The position numbers were made by a program, and so were the translations under genes. Below the pieces are notes generated by a model. That model did no database searches and was not told the DNA's origin. It saw only the letters and a list, made by a program, of their open reading frames with translations. Shown in pieces: positions 24,901 through 33,432 of a stretch of DNA of 64,000 nucleotides. Each line of letters opens with the position of its first letter. Position 1 is the first letter of the stretch. Origin of the DNA: Glycine soja (lineage: Eukaryota; Streptophyta; Magnoliopsida; Fabales; Fabaceae); assembly GCF_004193775.1 (NCBI RefSeq), contig NC_041003.1, positions 25,684,713 to 25,748,712 of the forward strand. Direction: 5' to 3'.

Positions 24901-27900
24901 TGTTCTCTATTCCATATCTTTAACCTTTCTTTCAGTCTTTTTATTTTTTTTTAAGCACATAACCTCCTCAACCCCGTTGCTGGTTAGAGGTCCAGCATTC
25001 CTGAACAATTGTCTTGAATGAGTTGTCCAGGAGACAACAGTCAAGGATCCTGAAAGGTTTAGGACCCCAGTCTATAAACTTAGATCTTAGCAGAATTGGA
25101 CAATGATCAGAGAAGTTCCTATCCAATGTATGCTGAGTACTTCCAGGCCATTTGACAAGCCACTCTAGAGATACCAAGAATCTGTCCAACTTGCTCCTAG
25201 CAGCTCCGTTCAGTCTAAACCATGTGAATTTTCTTCCCCCATGGCACTTCCTCTACCTCCAACTCTTCAATCCATTCGTTGAACTCCCTGATGTTACTTT
25301 CCCCCACCCCTCTCTGACAAGCGCCCATTCTTTCTAATGGAATTCTGATGTTATTGAAATCACCCAATATGCACCATAATCCCCCAGGGTTTAGGTTTTT
25401 CAGTTGCTTAACACTATCCCATAAGGCTCTCTTATTCTGAATATCACATGGTGAGTAGATGCTGATAACATGAACTTGTTGTGCCTCCTTAAGCCACTGC
25501 CCTACCAACATTATGAAACCATTGTCAATGACTTTCCTTTCTAGTTTGAATGTTTTTTCACTCCATATACATAGAATCCCACATGCTGAGTTAGATGCAG
25601 GATGCGCTTCCCAACTAATTTCAGAATCCCCCCACAATGCCTGACACATGGATTTCTCAATTACCTCCTTCTTTGTCTCCTGAATACAGATCATGTCTAT
25701 GTGCTCTTTCTTGACCATTCTTCTGATTGATGACCATTTGATCCCCCTCCTTAGCCCTCTGACATTGTATGTGATGATGTTCATGTTGTACTTCTCCTAT
25801 TTCCCAATTGCTCTGCCTCTTTCTTATCTCTTTCCTCCATTTCCTTTATTTTCTCAATAAATTTCCCCTGCACTGACCCGAAAGTAACCCCCAACTATTT
25901 TGCCATGTTCCATAGAGTTGCTACCTCTTGCATCTGATTATTGTCTGAGTTTGCATCCTCAACTGCATCTTGTGCTGATGTACCTTCCAGGTGGGCAGTA
26001 GTTTCACCGTGGTCAGTCCCATGTTTATCTTTGTACACCTTGTGCTACTGTTGTGGGCTCGTTATACTTAGAGCTGTAGCTGTGTCTGAATTTACGCCAT
26101 CTGCACAGTCCATGTCAAGTTGCTTTTTGTAATCCTTTTTCGCGAGTATACTTGCCAGGCACTAGTTGGATCAGCTTTGTTGGTTTGTGGGCTAAAGAAA
26201 TGTTGTTCTATTGCTTCAGTGGGGGTGTGGGTAGCAAAGCCCAATCCAATTTTAAAATCTCCCTCAGTCACATTCGGGTCACGTGCCTCTTTTAATTTCA
26301 AAATTTGTCTCCCCGACATACCACAACTCCTTCCACCTCCACAGTTTCCATTTTCGTGCAATAGCTTATTCCTCTCTGCCGAGATTGTGTATGGTCTTCT
26401 CGATCAGCTGACACCGAGCGATGACGCGCAGTCTGATCCTCATGGGTATCCGATGTGTAATCAGGTCTGCCCTGTGTCTGCTTGGGTACTTGTACCCAAC
26501 AGGTATTGTCTTTACTATTTGGATTTGCATTTCCTTTTGATCCACTGGGTAAAGTCGCGAGCTCGTGAAGCTTCACTCTCAGTGTTGAGGTTGGGGTGGT
26601 TCTTGTCGGCGCGTCGAGGTTTCCCGGCACCTCCATATACTGCGAGTCATCTTCCTTCTCCAACCCGCATATCCTTTCGTTCAACGGAGTTCCGACATCG
26701 CTTTCGTCAGACTCTAGTTCCTCCAATGACCCGAAAGCGCTCCTGCGTCGGCACTGGCATGTATCAGAGCTGTTTCTGCATTCCTCCACTACATGTACAC
26801 GATATACCTCCCCTTGTATGTGTACGTTAACAGTGTGCTGGATTACGGGCCTCCACGGTGTTTTGATGAGCACCCGTGCCCTGTCCACCCTCCGAACTTC
26901 CTCGACGCACCCGCAGCATTGGACCCAAGTCAACATGTACCCTGTGCGCAACCTCAGGTTCCATTTCTCCAGGGAGTGGAACAGAGAAGCTCCTCCCTCA
27001 TTTTCTTCCTAGATCATTTGTTGTGCTCTGGCGTCAGTGAGGCCGAGTAGCAGAACCATATCGTCCCCCATATACTTCAGCGATATGTCAGCTCCGATGT
27101 CCCATAGTAGGTCGTCTTCAACTCTGTCGAACATCGCCAAATTTTTTAGTCGCCCCACCCAAGCATCGTTGAGCCACTTGTTCCCAGTCAGTGGAACATC
27201 AAGATATGCCGATGACAGTGATCCTTTCACGAGTATGGTTTTCGTTGTGTGATGTTCTCCTTTGGCCTAAGCTCCGATTATTCCTCACCACCGCCTCCGC
27301 ATAGGAGCCTGGATTCATTCTCGGGTATGGGTGTCTTCGTCATGGTGCCTCATTTTCATTTTGCTCGTCGTGTTCCATTCGTTTGGCTTCTAGTATTATC
27401 TTTTCCACTGTGTCTCTCCCAAATTTTGGAATGTTGACATACAACTTTAGACCACCAAGGACGATGTTGTCTAGTTTCCTTTCTAAGCTACGCACGTCCT
27501 CCACCCCTTTGAGTCTAGCAAAACCATACCTCCTTCCATTCTTGTTCCGTTGTTTGGAGATGAAAATCTCCCTTACGTCGCCCAACTTTTTGAAGTGGTA
27601 CCACAAGTCCTTCTCGATTGCGTCCTCAGGGAATCGGATGAAGTAGAAAGATGCTATGTCTTTCTGGTCCCTCCAATTTGCTCGATTATAACTCTGTTGT
27701 TGTCCATTCCTGTTCCCGACATAGGACCGACAGGGATCCTCTCTCAATCTCACTCTGTCACTCGTTTTAGCCTTTCCTCTAGTCCTAACTCTCTCCCACC
27801 CAGTGTTTCTCTCTCTACTCATTCTCTCTCTACCGACAAATGAAAGATTTACTTCATTTAGCACATTGCCCGTTAGGTTAGCAAGTAATCTTATCAATGA

Positions 27901-30900
27901 TGGTTCAATGGAAAGATACAAGGCATAATTGGTGGCTAAGGGATTCACTCAGACCTATGGTATAGACTACTCAAAGACCTTTGCCCAGGTCGCAAAGTTA
28001 AACACGGTTAGAATTCTCCTATCACTTGCTCCAAACTTGGATTGGCCTTTGCACCAATTAGATGTTAAAAATGCATTCCTCAATGGCGACTTGGGAAGAG
28101 GTATACATGGATAGTCCTCCTAGCTTCGAACACAGATTTGGGACAAAGGTTTGTAAACTAAAAAAAGTCTCTTTATAGACTCAAGCAATCTCCAAGGGCA
28201 TGGTTCAAAAAATTTACCCAATCAGTTAAAAAACAAGGATATTCTCAAGGCCAAGTAGATCATACTTTATTTACAAAATTTTCTTCTTAAGGGAAAATTG
28301 TTGCACTAATAGTCTATGTTGACGACATCATCCTCACTAGAGATGATTAAGTGGAATTGGCTAGGTTAAAAAAGAACTTGGTAGCAGAATTTGAGATCAA
28401 GGACATGGGATCCTTGAGGTACTTTCTTGGCATGGAGGTCCCTCACTCAAAAAGGGGAATTGTTGTTTTCCAACAGAAGTATATTCTAGACCTCTTGGAA
28501 GAAACGGGAATGAGCGGTTGTAGACCAGCAGATACCCCCATGGATCCCAATGGGAAACTTTGGGGAAAAGGAAGTGTTTCGGTTGATGTTGGAAGATACC
28601 AAAGGTTAGTTGGCAAATTGATTTACTTGTCTCATACCCGACCTGACATTGCTTTTCAGTGAGTGTTATAAGTCAGTTTATGCACTCTCCTTATGAAGAA
28701 CACCTTGAGGCAATCTACTGAATTTTGAGGTACTTAAAGAGCAATCTTGAAAAAGGTCTGTTTTTTAAGAAAAATAGTGAAAGGAATGTAGCTGTTTTCA
28801 CTTATGCAGATTGGGCAGGGTCTGTTACAGACAGAAAATCTACTTCAAGATATTGCACCTATGTGTGGGGAAATCTAGGGACTTGGAGAAGCAAATAAAA
28901 AAGGAGTTGTTGCCAGAAGCAGTGCAGAAGCTGAATTTAGAGCAATGACCCAAGGATTTGTGAAGGATTGTGGATTTATAGAGTCTTAGAAGAACTCAAG
29001 ATGACAATAGAACTCCCGTTGAAGTTGTACTGTGACGGCAAGGCTGCAATAAGCATAGCTCACAATCCTGTTCAGCATGATAGAACGAAGCACATTGAGA
29101 TTGATCGCCACTTTATGAAGGAGAAATTGGATGTTGGAATTATTTGCATGCCATTTGTGCCTTCCAATCAGCAAACAGCTGACATCTTGACCAAGAGCCT
29201 AACAAGACCCATTTTTGAGCGTTTAACAAGCAAGTTGGGCATGATAGATATCTATGCACCAACGGGGGCTGTAGGAATTAATAGAATATATTCCAGTTTC
29301 CTATATTAGATGAATCAGAGATTTGATTTACTTTGTTTTAAAATAAGATCTTTATCATTATTAGCTATTATTTGTTTTCTTTATTATTCCTAGAATCAAG
29401 GAACAGACTTTATTGTAATATTTCTATATAAGCAGTGCTTTTACTGCTTGAATAAAATAAGAAAGTCTTCCCTATTACTTTCTACACTGTACATTACACA
29501 ATCTAGAGATAAAGCTGTTAAAGGTAGGTATTTGAAGTAAATCATTAATATTAAGCAGTCCGTACAAAGAATTTGACCTTGAGGGGGCAATCGATTTCCA
29601 AATAGACTTGTCCAAAAGGAAAAATTCATTGCTGAGATGAAGTGAGGAAACTGAAAATTGCATGAAAATGAGTCCAAGGTGTCGACAGAATAAAACCTCT
29701 TGACAAGAAGGTTGAATCCAGCAATAGTAATGGGACTGCAGATAATTCCCCATCATCAACTTTTTCTTTTCTAAAGTGGTCATCAATCTCTAAAGCTTTG
29801 GTTGTCATGATGAATTAGATTCATTGCATAGCAATGATAACAGAAACTTTATTGTCATACAAGACTTTCTTAGTACATTAGAAGAAATTCCTAGTTCCTT
29901 GAGCATCCATTGCAACAAAATCCTTCATATATACCATTGGCCAAAGCCCTAAATTCTGCTTCAGCAATGCTTCTAGCTACCACAATCTGCTTCTTGCTTC
30001 TCCAAGTAACCAAGTTTCCCCTCACGTGATATAATATGGATGAAACACCAAGATACACAAGTAAACAGATGAAAAATAAATCCAAATGTGCAGCTAGACA
30101 ACTTGCATGTGACTACTATTACTAATTTACTATGCACATATGTAAAGATATATTCATTATTCAACATAAACATATCCCCCCACCCCCCCCACCCCAAAAG
30201 AAAATGTACTAAAAGGGAAAGGTATACCATTACTGACCTTTGAAAGTCCACTAAAATTTACAGGTAAAAGATTTGAAGTAGCTTCTTTGTTCTGATCAGG
30301 AGTTAAGACAACCAATGTGTCAGCCTGAAGGGAAATTGGGTGCTCAGTTTTGTTGACAACTTGTAGTTCTGGACCCACGGTATCTAGCATAACCTAGAGT
30401 TTGACAAAAATGCATATTTACTGTACATAAATTGGCCTTCAGATAGTATTTTCATATTTTGAGCACATATTGAAGCATAAAACTCAATGAATTAATATCA
30501 GTTATTTTTTATGATATGCCATGACTCATCACATGTATGTCATGTGCAAGGAGTAAGGATCACTGTAAATCTTAGTTTCCTTGTCCAAACTTTTACATTA
30601 GATACCTATAAATAAACAGAATGAATATTTACAAGGCTTCAGACTCTATATGGCATAAGTCAACTTTATTCCATACAAGTTGACAACAATTAAAAGTAGG
30701 TGTAATGCAAGGTAGCTTATACAAACACTAACACATACCCAAATAGAACTAATCTATTTCATATTATTATTCAAGGCTATATAAGGATAGTAATATTGAG
30801 GAATACGTCAGAGGAGCAAAATACAAATACTAGTTATCTGTACAGTTCATCTTGAAGATGAATTGTCCCGGACTGTGCATCAAACACACTAAGTATCATA

Positions 30901-33347
30901 ACGGTACATGTTAGAATGCTATACTAGATTCATTAGCATATTTGGCACTTGTTAGAAGATTGGTCAATTATAGTTATTACTCAGCTAATAATTATAGTCT
31001 TTGATTATCTTTTGTACACAATGCACTCTTACTATGAATAAGATATTTGTGTATGCACAAGACACATAATGTCTACTTAACACTCTTAGCTTATTTTCAA
31101 CAAGACACCTTATGGCAATGAGAATGTGACACTAGACGCACAAGCAACAAGAAAACTTAAGCTTAAAGAGTTAAAGAACAAACATCAGTGCTTTGGTTTG
31201 TTTTTTATTTGTGACCATTGTATAATATAATAACCTTTCTCATCGACTAATCCTATAATTTAGGTTATAGTAATGTTAGTAAGTTGTTAATTTAGCTTAA
31301 TTTCACAGTTCTACACTTAGGGGCATCTAAGAATATTTTTGACAACTTTTTATTAGCTTTTGGGCTTATTGGGCTTGGATTAATTATTTTCAGGTGTTGT
31401 AGTGTTCTCTTTTGTATTTAAGTGTGTTAGCAGACCTCACATTAGAAGATAGGCAGGAACAGGAAGATAGGCCATTAGAGCCTGAGTGTTTAAAAAAAAA
31501 TCAAATATACAAACACAAAAAATATGACTATTTTACCGCACAAAGTTTCTTGGTACTTTTGATAGCAGCCCTTAAATTTTCCAACGTCTCTTGGTGGTAT
31601 TCAGGATCACCCCATGAAAAATCAAACCTTGCCACTGGCACATCGTAAGAAAAGAAGAATAAGATGAGTTGTTACCAATTGAAAACTCAAGCTTATCAAC
31701 AGTCACAGTAGAACGAAAAGGAAAGCTGCAAACTATAAAGAAACAAAAAGAATACTACTAGATGAAGGTGTTTCTTTCCCATGGCATAGTTATAAGTATT
31801 TGAAAATACAAGGCCTACTAATTCTAAAATAGTTGATTTTATTAGACAGAGCTACACTAGTTTCATGTTTTCTAACAATAATTAGAAAAACAAAATAACG
31901 AAATATATAGTCCCCTATCTATCACACAAACTAACGTTTACAGTCGTTTGTTAAACAAAGATCACAAACAATCAAAGGTTGCAATGGAAAAATACCAGAC
32001 ATTCCTGCCTCAAGACATTGGGAAATCACGTCAACCGATCGTGACTTTGGGCCAAGTGTGCCAACAATCTTTGTCATCGCTGGAAAGAAACTCTGCAAGA
32101 GCATTTCAACAACCACTTCAGTCAAAATCCAAATTGTCAAGTAGTACAAATTCTCAAGAATAGACTAAAATGTGTTTTAGTTCCACAGTTTAACACGAAA
32201 ACAAAATAAACATATCTAAAAAAACGAAAAAAAAAACACCCTCTTCAAACCTCAAACCTGGAGTGCAAAAAGAAAGCGAAAATAATTCAAAATCTTAAAT
32301 TCTTAGTGCTTTGTCAAAGGTGGAACTCACACCTCCAACACACTCACTCTCAACCTCACAAGAGAATTATAAAGGATACACGATAATCCGATTGTATTAT
32401 TCATCCCCCAATTTCTATACAATCGTTCCTATTTATAATATCAAAATCCAAACAACTTCTTTCTAAACATCAATAACAACTAACAGAACAAAAATAACAA
32501 CTAACAGACTTAATCTTATTTATTCTTTTAATTCCTTTATTTCTATTATTACAATTCCCCCCTATTATTACATGCTTCCTTAGTACCTGCCGCTTCTACC
32601 TACGGCTACTACTCTTAATTTTTTTCTTATTTTTATTCCAAAAGAAAATCAAAATATGAAAAAAAAAAATCAAGTATATCAAGTGTCAATGACTTCAATG
32701 GAAGAAGCACAAGACATACACTGAATTTTATTCTATTTTTCAATTTTGTGAAATTTTACACACCTTCCCGAAATATTCAAGAGCTATCCTAGCACCATAC
32801 AAGGTTGCCAATTAAAAAGGGGTTATAAGTGAACTCCCCAAACGACACCGTCGCAAGAGCTCCAAATCACAGTTCACTCCTATCATAAAAAACTCTTTTC
32901 CGATCTGCCAAATTTTAAAGCCGGATTAATGAAGATGCACATAACAGAAACACTCTGTAAATGATTTTATGCGTGCATCTTCATTTCTAGTTTACAAAAC
33001 ACTATTTCAAAACAAATTTTAAACTAGAAATCGATTGTTCATCAGTTTAGAATTGTCTTACCAAAGACTTTTTAAATTCAAAAAGACTAAGAAAACCAGT
33101 TTCGGTTTATACACCGGAAAAAAACGGAAGAACTGGTTTCCGATCTGCTAAATCAATCACTACTAGCAAGCAAACGCAGCATCAACAAAAAAACAAACGG
33201 TAATTAGTTTTTTTTCTTTCATCACAGAAAAGAACACCAAACCATAAAAATTGAGAGAGAGAAGAGAGAAATTCTGACAGGCTTGGATGGCTCGAGGATG
33301 GAGGCCATCCTTATGGGTTCCTCCAGAAGCAAAGGACTCGACTGCAT
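5258..33347 (-). CDS. Cytosolic-type pyruvate kinase, 10 exons, C-terminal exons beyond left edge
   Basis: Pyruvate kinase transfers the phosphate of phosphoenolpyruvate to ADP, the last step of glycolysis; with no transit peptide visible it should be cytosolic. Exons (minus): 33347-33279, 32092-31996, 31634-31537, 30393-30238, 16999-16922, 16446-16315, 8398-8318, 7681-7610, 7489-7400, 5402-5258. Every intron is GT-AG and phases match, giving 339 codons with no stop. Visible motifs are [22 protein letters not shown] (catalytic Lys and metal-binding Glu), SRGNLG and [17 protein letters not shown]. This covers most of the barrel and the B domain. The roughly 190-residue C-terminal part is absent and should lie left of position 1, beyond Copia-1. 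Introns 4 and 6 are 13.2 and 7.9 kb and full of retroelements. The exons look under purifying constraint, but expression cannot be judged here. Confidence 0.95.
5625..5937 (+). mobile_element. Solo LTR in pyruvate kinase intron 9
   Basis: A 313-bp sequence beginning TGTCAGTGTATATTC and ending CTAGAACA is flanked by the 5-bp duplication AGATC (5,620-5,624 and 5,938-5,942). Inside, CTATAAATAGACTC looks like an LTR promoter. No internal region remains, so it is best read as a solo LTR. Confidence 0.75.
5943..7057. other. Intron 9 filler, no gene seen
   Basis: AT-rich intronic DNA of pyruvate kinase. Short open frames on both strands have no recognisable motif or codon bias. No repeat boundary was found. 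Confidence 0.5.
7058..7188 (+). mobile_element. TRIM remnant (partial LTR, primer site, core)
   Basis: It shares ATATAAGTGAGGGGCAACCC, TTGAGCTAGCTTTTGGGG and the primer site TGGTATCAAAGC with the TRIM at 3,229-3,575, and ends in the shared core GGGTCACCCACCATTGTT. The first part of the LTR and the second LTR are gone. Confidence 0.8.
7400..7489 (-). CDS. Pyruvate kinase exon 9
   Basis: 30 codons reading [20 protein letters not shown] then [10 protein letters not shown]. This is the ARGDLG signature region, but the usual metal-binding Asp is Asn (RGNLG). Confidence 0.93.
7610..7681 (-). CDS. Pyruvate kinase exon 8
   Basis: 24 codons reading [20 protein letters not shown] followed by ENIE. 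The IFAKIEN segment carries the catalytic lysine and the glutamate that binds divalent metal. Confidence 0.93.
8318..8398 (-). CDS. Pyruvate kinase exon 7
   Basis: 27 codons reading [20 protein letters not shown] and VRH. The family usually reads DFLALSFVR-like sequence here; the plant clade reads [14 protein letters not shown]. Acceptor CTCAG, donor GTAAGG. Confidence 0.93.
8399..8965. other. Intron 6 sequence left of Copia-2, no gene seen
   Basis: AT-rich with short open frames lacking any recognisable motif. It is followed directly by the TAGGA duplication of Copia-2. Intron 7 (7,682-8,317) is similar and holds nothing recognised. Confidence 0.4.
8971..9485 (-). repeat. 3' LTR of Copia-2, split by a solo LTR
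   Basis: 8,971-9,156 and 9,460-9,485 align with the 5' LTR at 15,891-16,110 (shared: CTAGTAGAAGATATTTTGAG, GGCTTAGATAGTTAGTTATG, TAACCTACTAACTAACTCAC). The intervening segment is foreign. Confidence 0.82.
9157..9453 (-). mobile_element. Probable solo LTR nested in the Copia-2 3' LTR
   Basis: About 297 bp flanked by ATTACT (9,151-9,156 and 9,454-9,459). On minus it begins TATTAGTGTATC, like the other TATTAG LTRs, and contains CTATAAATAGAG, a TATA-like motif. It is absent at the equivalent point of the 5' LTR. Its exact ends are ambiguous by a base or two. Confidence 0.7.
9511..10960 (-). pseudogene. Copia-2 reverse transcriptase and RNase H, broken
   Basis: 10,960-10,130 is a nearly continuous [84 protein letters not shown] and [12 protein letters not shown]. 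RNase H follows in other frames ([20 protein letters not shown], 10,133-9,837; [20 protein letters not shown], 9,693-9,511). Frame breaks make it inactive. Confidence 0.87.
10917..11130 (-). pseudogene. Copia-2 linker upstream of RT
   Basis: The Ser/Thr/Pro-rich stretch ending [20 protein letters not shown] is the usual copia linker between integrase and RT. Upstream (above 11,130) the frame runs into unrelated LTR-like sequence, so the integrase is missing. Confidence 0.75.
11131..11440 (-). repeat. LTR-like fragment inside Copia-2
   Basis: On minus it starts TGTATCAGTGCAGGCCC and ends GAATTGTATCA, with a CT-rich and GA-rich leader typical of plant LTR ends. No matching target duplication was found, so it may be part of a larger decayed insertion continuing to about 11,615, where nothing else is recognised. 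Confidence 0.45.
11616..11866 (+). mobile_element. 5'-truncated LINE tail
   Basis: It encodes the LINE ORF2 C-terminus ([16 protein letters not shown], stop), then the family tail TACCTCTGGTACTTCATTTT, TTTGTTGATC and a short A tract. It sits against the gypsy LTR piece starting at 11,867, so it probably inserted into that element. Confidence 0.75.
11867..12935 (+). mobile_element. Gypsy-type element remnant: LTR 3' end, primer site and gag start
   Basis: 11,867-12,036 matches the reverse complement of the left ends of the solo LTRs at 42,090 and 58,190 (shared: GATCCAAGGCCTACAAGCTC). The LTR ends TACATCA and is followed by TGTGGTATCAAGAGC, a Met-tRNA primer site. A leader of about 770 bp leads to a short ORF at 12,810-12,935 ([18 protein letters not shown], then [20 protein letters not shown]), resembling the start of plant gypsy gag. 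The rest is missing. Confidence 0.7.
12943..13521 (-). pseudogene. Copia-2 gag, middle and C-terminal part
   Basis: It continues the gag split by the LINE at 13,522: [70 protein letters not shown] and [17 protein letters not shown]. In-frame stops are present (AYEAW*, TTR*). Confidence 0.82.
13717..15451 (-). mobile_element. Inner LINE nested in the outer LINE
   Basis: Flanked by TCCCTCCACAAAATT (13,702-13,716 and 15,452-15,466). Poly-T with ATCAGC and an (AT)n tract mark its 3' end. It encodes the C-terminal part of ORF2: the [20 protein letters not shown] segment, [20 protein letters not shown], and the zinc-binding RT-associated domain ([38 protein letters not shown]). Confidence 0.9.
13912..15194 (-). 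pseudogene. Inner LINE ORF2 C-terminus (zf-RVT)
   Basis: Pieces at 15,194-15,012, 15,094-14,138 and 14,103-13,912 give the end of the RT and the zf-RVT domain with its CPFC...H..HC cluster, ending [15 protein letters not shown]. The endonuclease and RT catalytic box are absent by 5' truncation, and there are frame breaks. It makes no complete protein. Confidence 0.85.
15752..15862 (-). pseudogene. Copia-2 gag, N-terminal part
   Basis: It begins [20 protein letters not shown] and reads into [10 protein letters not shown] before the LINE target duplication. It lies about 30 bp downstream of the LTR and primer site, as expected for copia gag. The apparent longer ORF down to 15,470 is a fusion with LINE sequence. 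Confidence 0.82.
15891..16110 (-). repeat. 5' LTR of Copia-2
   Basis: 220 bp beginning TATTAGAGTATTGTACAG on minus and ending before TGATATCTAGAGC. It matches the split 3' LTR at 8,971-9,485. TAGGA follows at 16,111. Confidence 0.85.
16315..16446 (-). CDS. Pyruvate kinase exon 6
   Basis: 44 codons from [15 protein letters not shown] to [11 protein letters not shown] finish the B domain and return to the barrel. DLPTLDNKD corresponds to the usual LPALSEKD turn. The intron that follows in transcript order holds Copia-2. Confidence 0.94.
16922..16999 (-). CDS. Pyruvate kinase exon 5
   Basis: 26 codons reading [17 protein letters not shown] and on to SVWLE lie in the B-domain lid. The acceptor is TTTTGCAG and the donor GTAATA. 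Confidence 0.93.
17001..17403. other. Start of pyruvate kinase intron 4, nothing recognised
   Basis: AT-rich intronic DNA between the exon 5 acceptor and the left duplication of the LINE at 17,423. Confidence 0.4.
17423..18610 (-). mobile_element. 5'-truncated LINE in pyruvate kinase intron 4
   Basis: Flanked by a 19-bp duplication beginning AGAAGTTCCCTC with one mismatch (17,404-17,422 and 18,611-18,629). The T-rich 3' end with GATCGGC and GTACAAGAGGTAC is the family tail. The coding part is the ORF2 C-terminus with zf-RVT ([39 protein letters not shown]). It is more diverged from the other copies than they are from one another. Confidence 0.88.
17533..18610 (-). pseudogene. LINE ORF2 C-terminus, broken
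   Basis: 18,610-17,998 and 17,991-17,533 read [17 protein letters not shown] through the zf-RVT cysteine cluster to [20 protein letters not shown] and [16 protein letters not shown] frame break separates the two parts. Confidence 0.8.
18630..19738. other. Intron 4 stretch without recognised genes
   Basis: AT-rich; contains a 98-codon open frame (18,928-19,224) rich in Phe/Ile/Tyr with no family signature. I see nothing else. Confidence 0.4.
19739..19969 (+). repeat. Possible LTR fragment next to Copia-3
   Basis: A purine tract (CAAGGGGAG) is followed by TGTTAGGTACAAACTAG, which looks like a polypurine tract/LTR junction. The segment ends in a CT-rich stretch before Copia-3's CTGTA. The second LTR is not seen. 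Confidence 0.35.
20189..21109 (+). pseudogene. Copia-3 integrase
   Basis: It shows GAG-pre-integrase ([30 protein letters not shown]) and the integrase core: the first Asp in IIHSDVWGP, the second in [11 protein letters not shown], and the conserved [20 protein letters not shown] with its Glu region. Residues upstream of about MSSC come from the LTR junction and are not gag. The element's reading frame ends at 21,109, so pol is broken. Confidence 0.88.
21278..21889 (+). pseudogene. Copia-3 linker and start of RT
   Basis: A low-complexity polar linker (21,278-21,712) leads to [20 protein letters not shown] and VFTVKYNSD at 21,889, where the LINE poly-T interrupts the RT frame. Confidence 0.75.
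21890..25784 (-). pseudogene. LINE ORF2 (endonuclease, RT, zf-RVT), broken
   Basis: 25,784-25,215: AP-type endonuclease ([29 protein letters not shown]). 24,806-22,851: long RT part with [68 protein letters not shown] and the catalytic [11 protein letters not shown]. Then [20 protein letters not shown] and zf-RVT remnants to about 22,050. Stops and frameshifts near 24,807, 25,190 and 22,850 interrupt it. Confidence 0.88.
26298..27828 (-). pseudogene. LINE ORF1 (RRM-type nucleic-acid-binding protein), broken
   Basis: From a Met near 27,828 it encodes a basic Arg-rich leader, then an RRM-like fold ([53 protein letters not shown]). Later pieces (27,230-27,009; 26,951-26,298) give the middle domain ([34 protein letters not shown]), as in plant L1-type ORF1 proteins. 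Frame breaks occur between pieces. It would bind the element's RNA. Confidence 0.75.
27898..29270 (+). pseudogene. Copia-3 RT (rest) and RNase H, broken
   Basis: It resumes after the [98 protein letters not shown], and the RNase H tail [47 protein letters not shown]. Several frameshifts and stops are present. Confidence 0.87.
29270..29486 (+). repeat. 3' LTR of Copia-3
   Basis: It follows the polypurine tract AACGGGGGC and begins TGTAGGAATTAATAGAATA, ending TTACTTTCTACA before CTGTA. A TATA-like CTATATAAGCAG lies inside. The 5' copy is 19,975-20,186 and lacks the last few bases. Confidence 0.88.
29500..30075 (-). pseudogene. Copia RNase H remnant
   Basis: In minus frames it reads [20 protein letters not shown] then [13 protein letters not shown], a copia RNase H block. 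Beyond a frame break it reads [18 protein letters not shown], matching the ..IDRHFxKEK.. block. No LTR was found. It lies between Copia-3 and pyruvate kinase exon 4. Confidence 0.7.
30238..30393 (-). CDS. Pyruvate kinase exon 4
   Basis: 52 codons from [12 protein letters not shown] to NFSGLSK cover the LDTxGPE strand and the start of the B domain. The donor is GTCAGT, and the next intron is the 13.2-kb one carrying Copia-3. Confidence 0.94.
30394..31536. other. Pyruvate kinase intron 3, no element recognised
   Basis: AT-rich; no coding motif or repeat boundary seen. Confidence 0.5.
31537..31634 (-). CDS. Pyruvate kinase exon 3
   Basis: It encodes [18 protein letters not shown] and on to KKLCA. 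It matches the canonical RxNFSHG segment: the PEP-binding Arg is kept, and NFSHG reads DFSWG. It restores phase 0. Confidence 0.93.
31996..32092 (-). CDS. Pyruvate kinase exon 2
   Basis: It encodes [18 protein letters not shown] followed by [14 protein letters not shown]. This is the first beta strand and the conserved TKIVGTLGP segment of the barrel. Acceptor TTGCAG and donor GTATTT flank it. It ends in phase 1. Confidence 0.93.
32093..33278. other. Pyruvate kinase intron 1, no element recognised
   Basis: AT-rich first intron with T/A tracts; it contains the repeated phrase TTTCCGATCTGC(C/T)AAAT on plus (about 32,897 and 33,139). No gene seen. Confidence 0.45.
33279..33347 (-). CDS. Pyruvate kinase exon 1 (start codon)
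   Basis: It encodes 23 residues starting MQSS and containing [17 protein letters not shown], the N-terminus typical of this plant cytosolic clade. The donor GTCAGA follows directly. The ATG is the first in this frame downstream of the TATA box. A longer ORF in another frame over the same bases is a shadow. Confidence 0.9.
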
Positions 33348-33425
33348 TTTCGCTCAAAAGATTCAAAACCGAATGCTCGAATGAATGGTGTAGCAGAAGA
33401 AGAAGAATGGGCCGAGAAGGGAATC

Positions 33426-33432
33426 TTATATA
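33426..33432 (-). promoter_or_regulatory. Likely TATA box of the pyruvate kinase gene
   Basis: Reading the minus strand, CACTATATAAG lies about 80 bp upstream of the ATG, a plausible distance for a plant core promoter with a short 5' UTR. A CT-rich tract (GAGAGAGAGACAGAGG on plus) lies just upstream at about 33,448-33,470, common near plant promoters. Confidence 0.6.

Larger units (their letters stand above)
21890..27897 (-). mobile_element. Near full-length LINE (ORF1 and ORF2) inside Copia-3 RT
   Basis: The poly-T and ATCAGC with an (AT)n tract at 21,890 give the 3' end. Copia RT resumes at about 27,898 (TGATGGTTCAATGG), so the element is about 6.0 kb. ORF1 (RRM type) and ORF2 (endonuclease, RT, zf-RVT) are both present but broken by stops and frameshifts. 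The flanks share CAAGTA and TGAT on both sides, which may be a decayed target duplication. It is the only copy here with both ORFs. Confidence 0.9.
19975..29486 (+). mobile_element. Copia-3: Ty1/copia retrotransposon split by a roughly 6-kb LINE
   Basis: Bounded by CTGTA (19,970-19,974 and 29,487-29,491). The 5' LTR (19,975-20,186) and 3' LTR (29,270-29,486) share GATGAATCAGAGATT and ATAAGATCTTTATCATTATT. The 5' LTR is joined almost directly to pol, so primer site, gag and protease are deleted. Integrase, then the start of RT, then the LINE (about 21,890-27,897), then the rest of RT and RNase H follow. It is opposite to the pyruvate kinase gene, in its intron 4. Confidence 0.92.

Noticed and set aside
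26120..27450. Several plus-strand open frames of 85-236 codons
   Set aside because: They are complements of the LINE ORF1 region, which is GC-rich and so has long antisense frames. None has a family motif.
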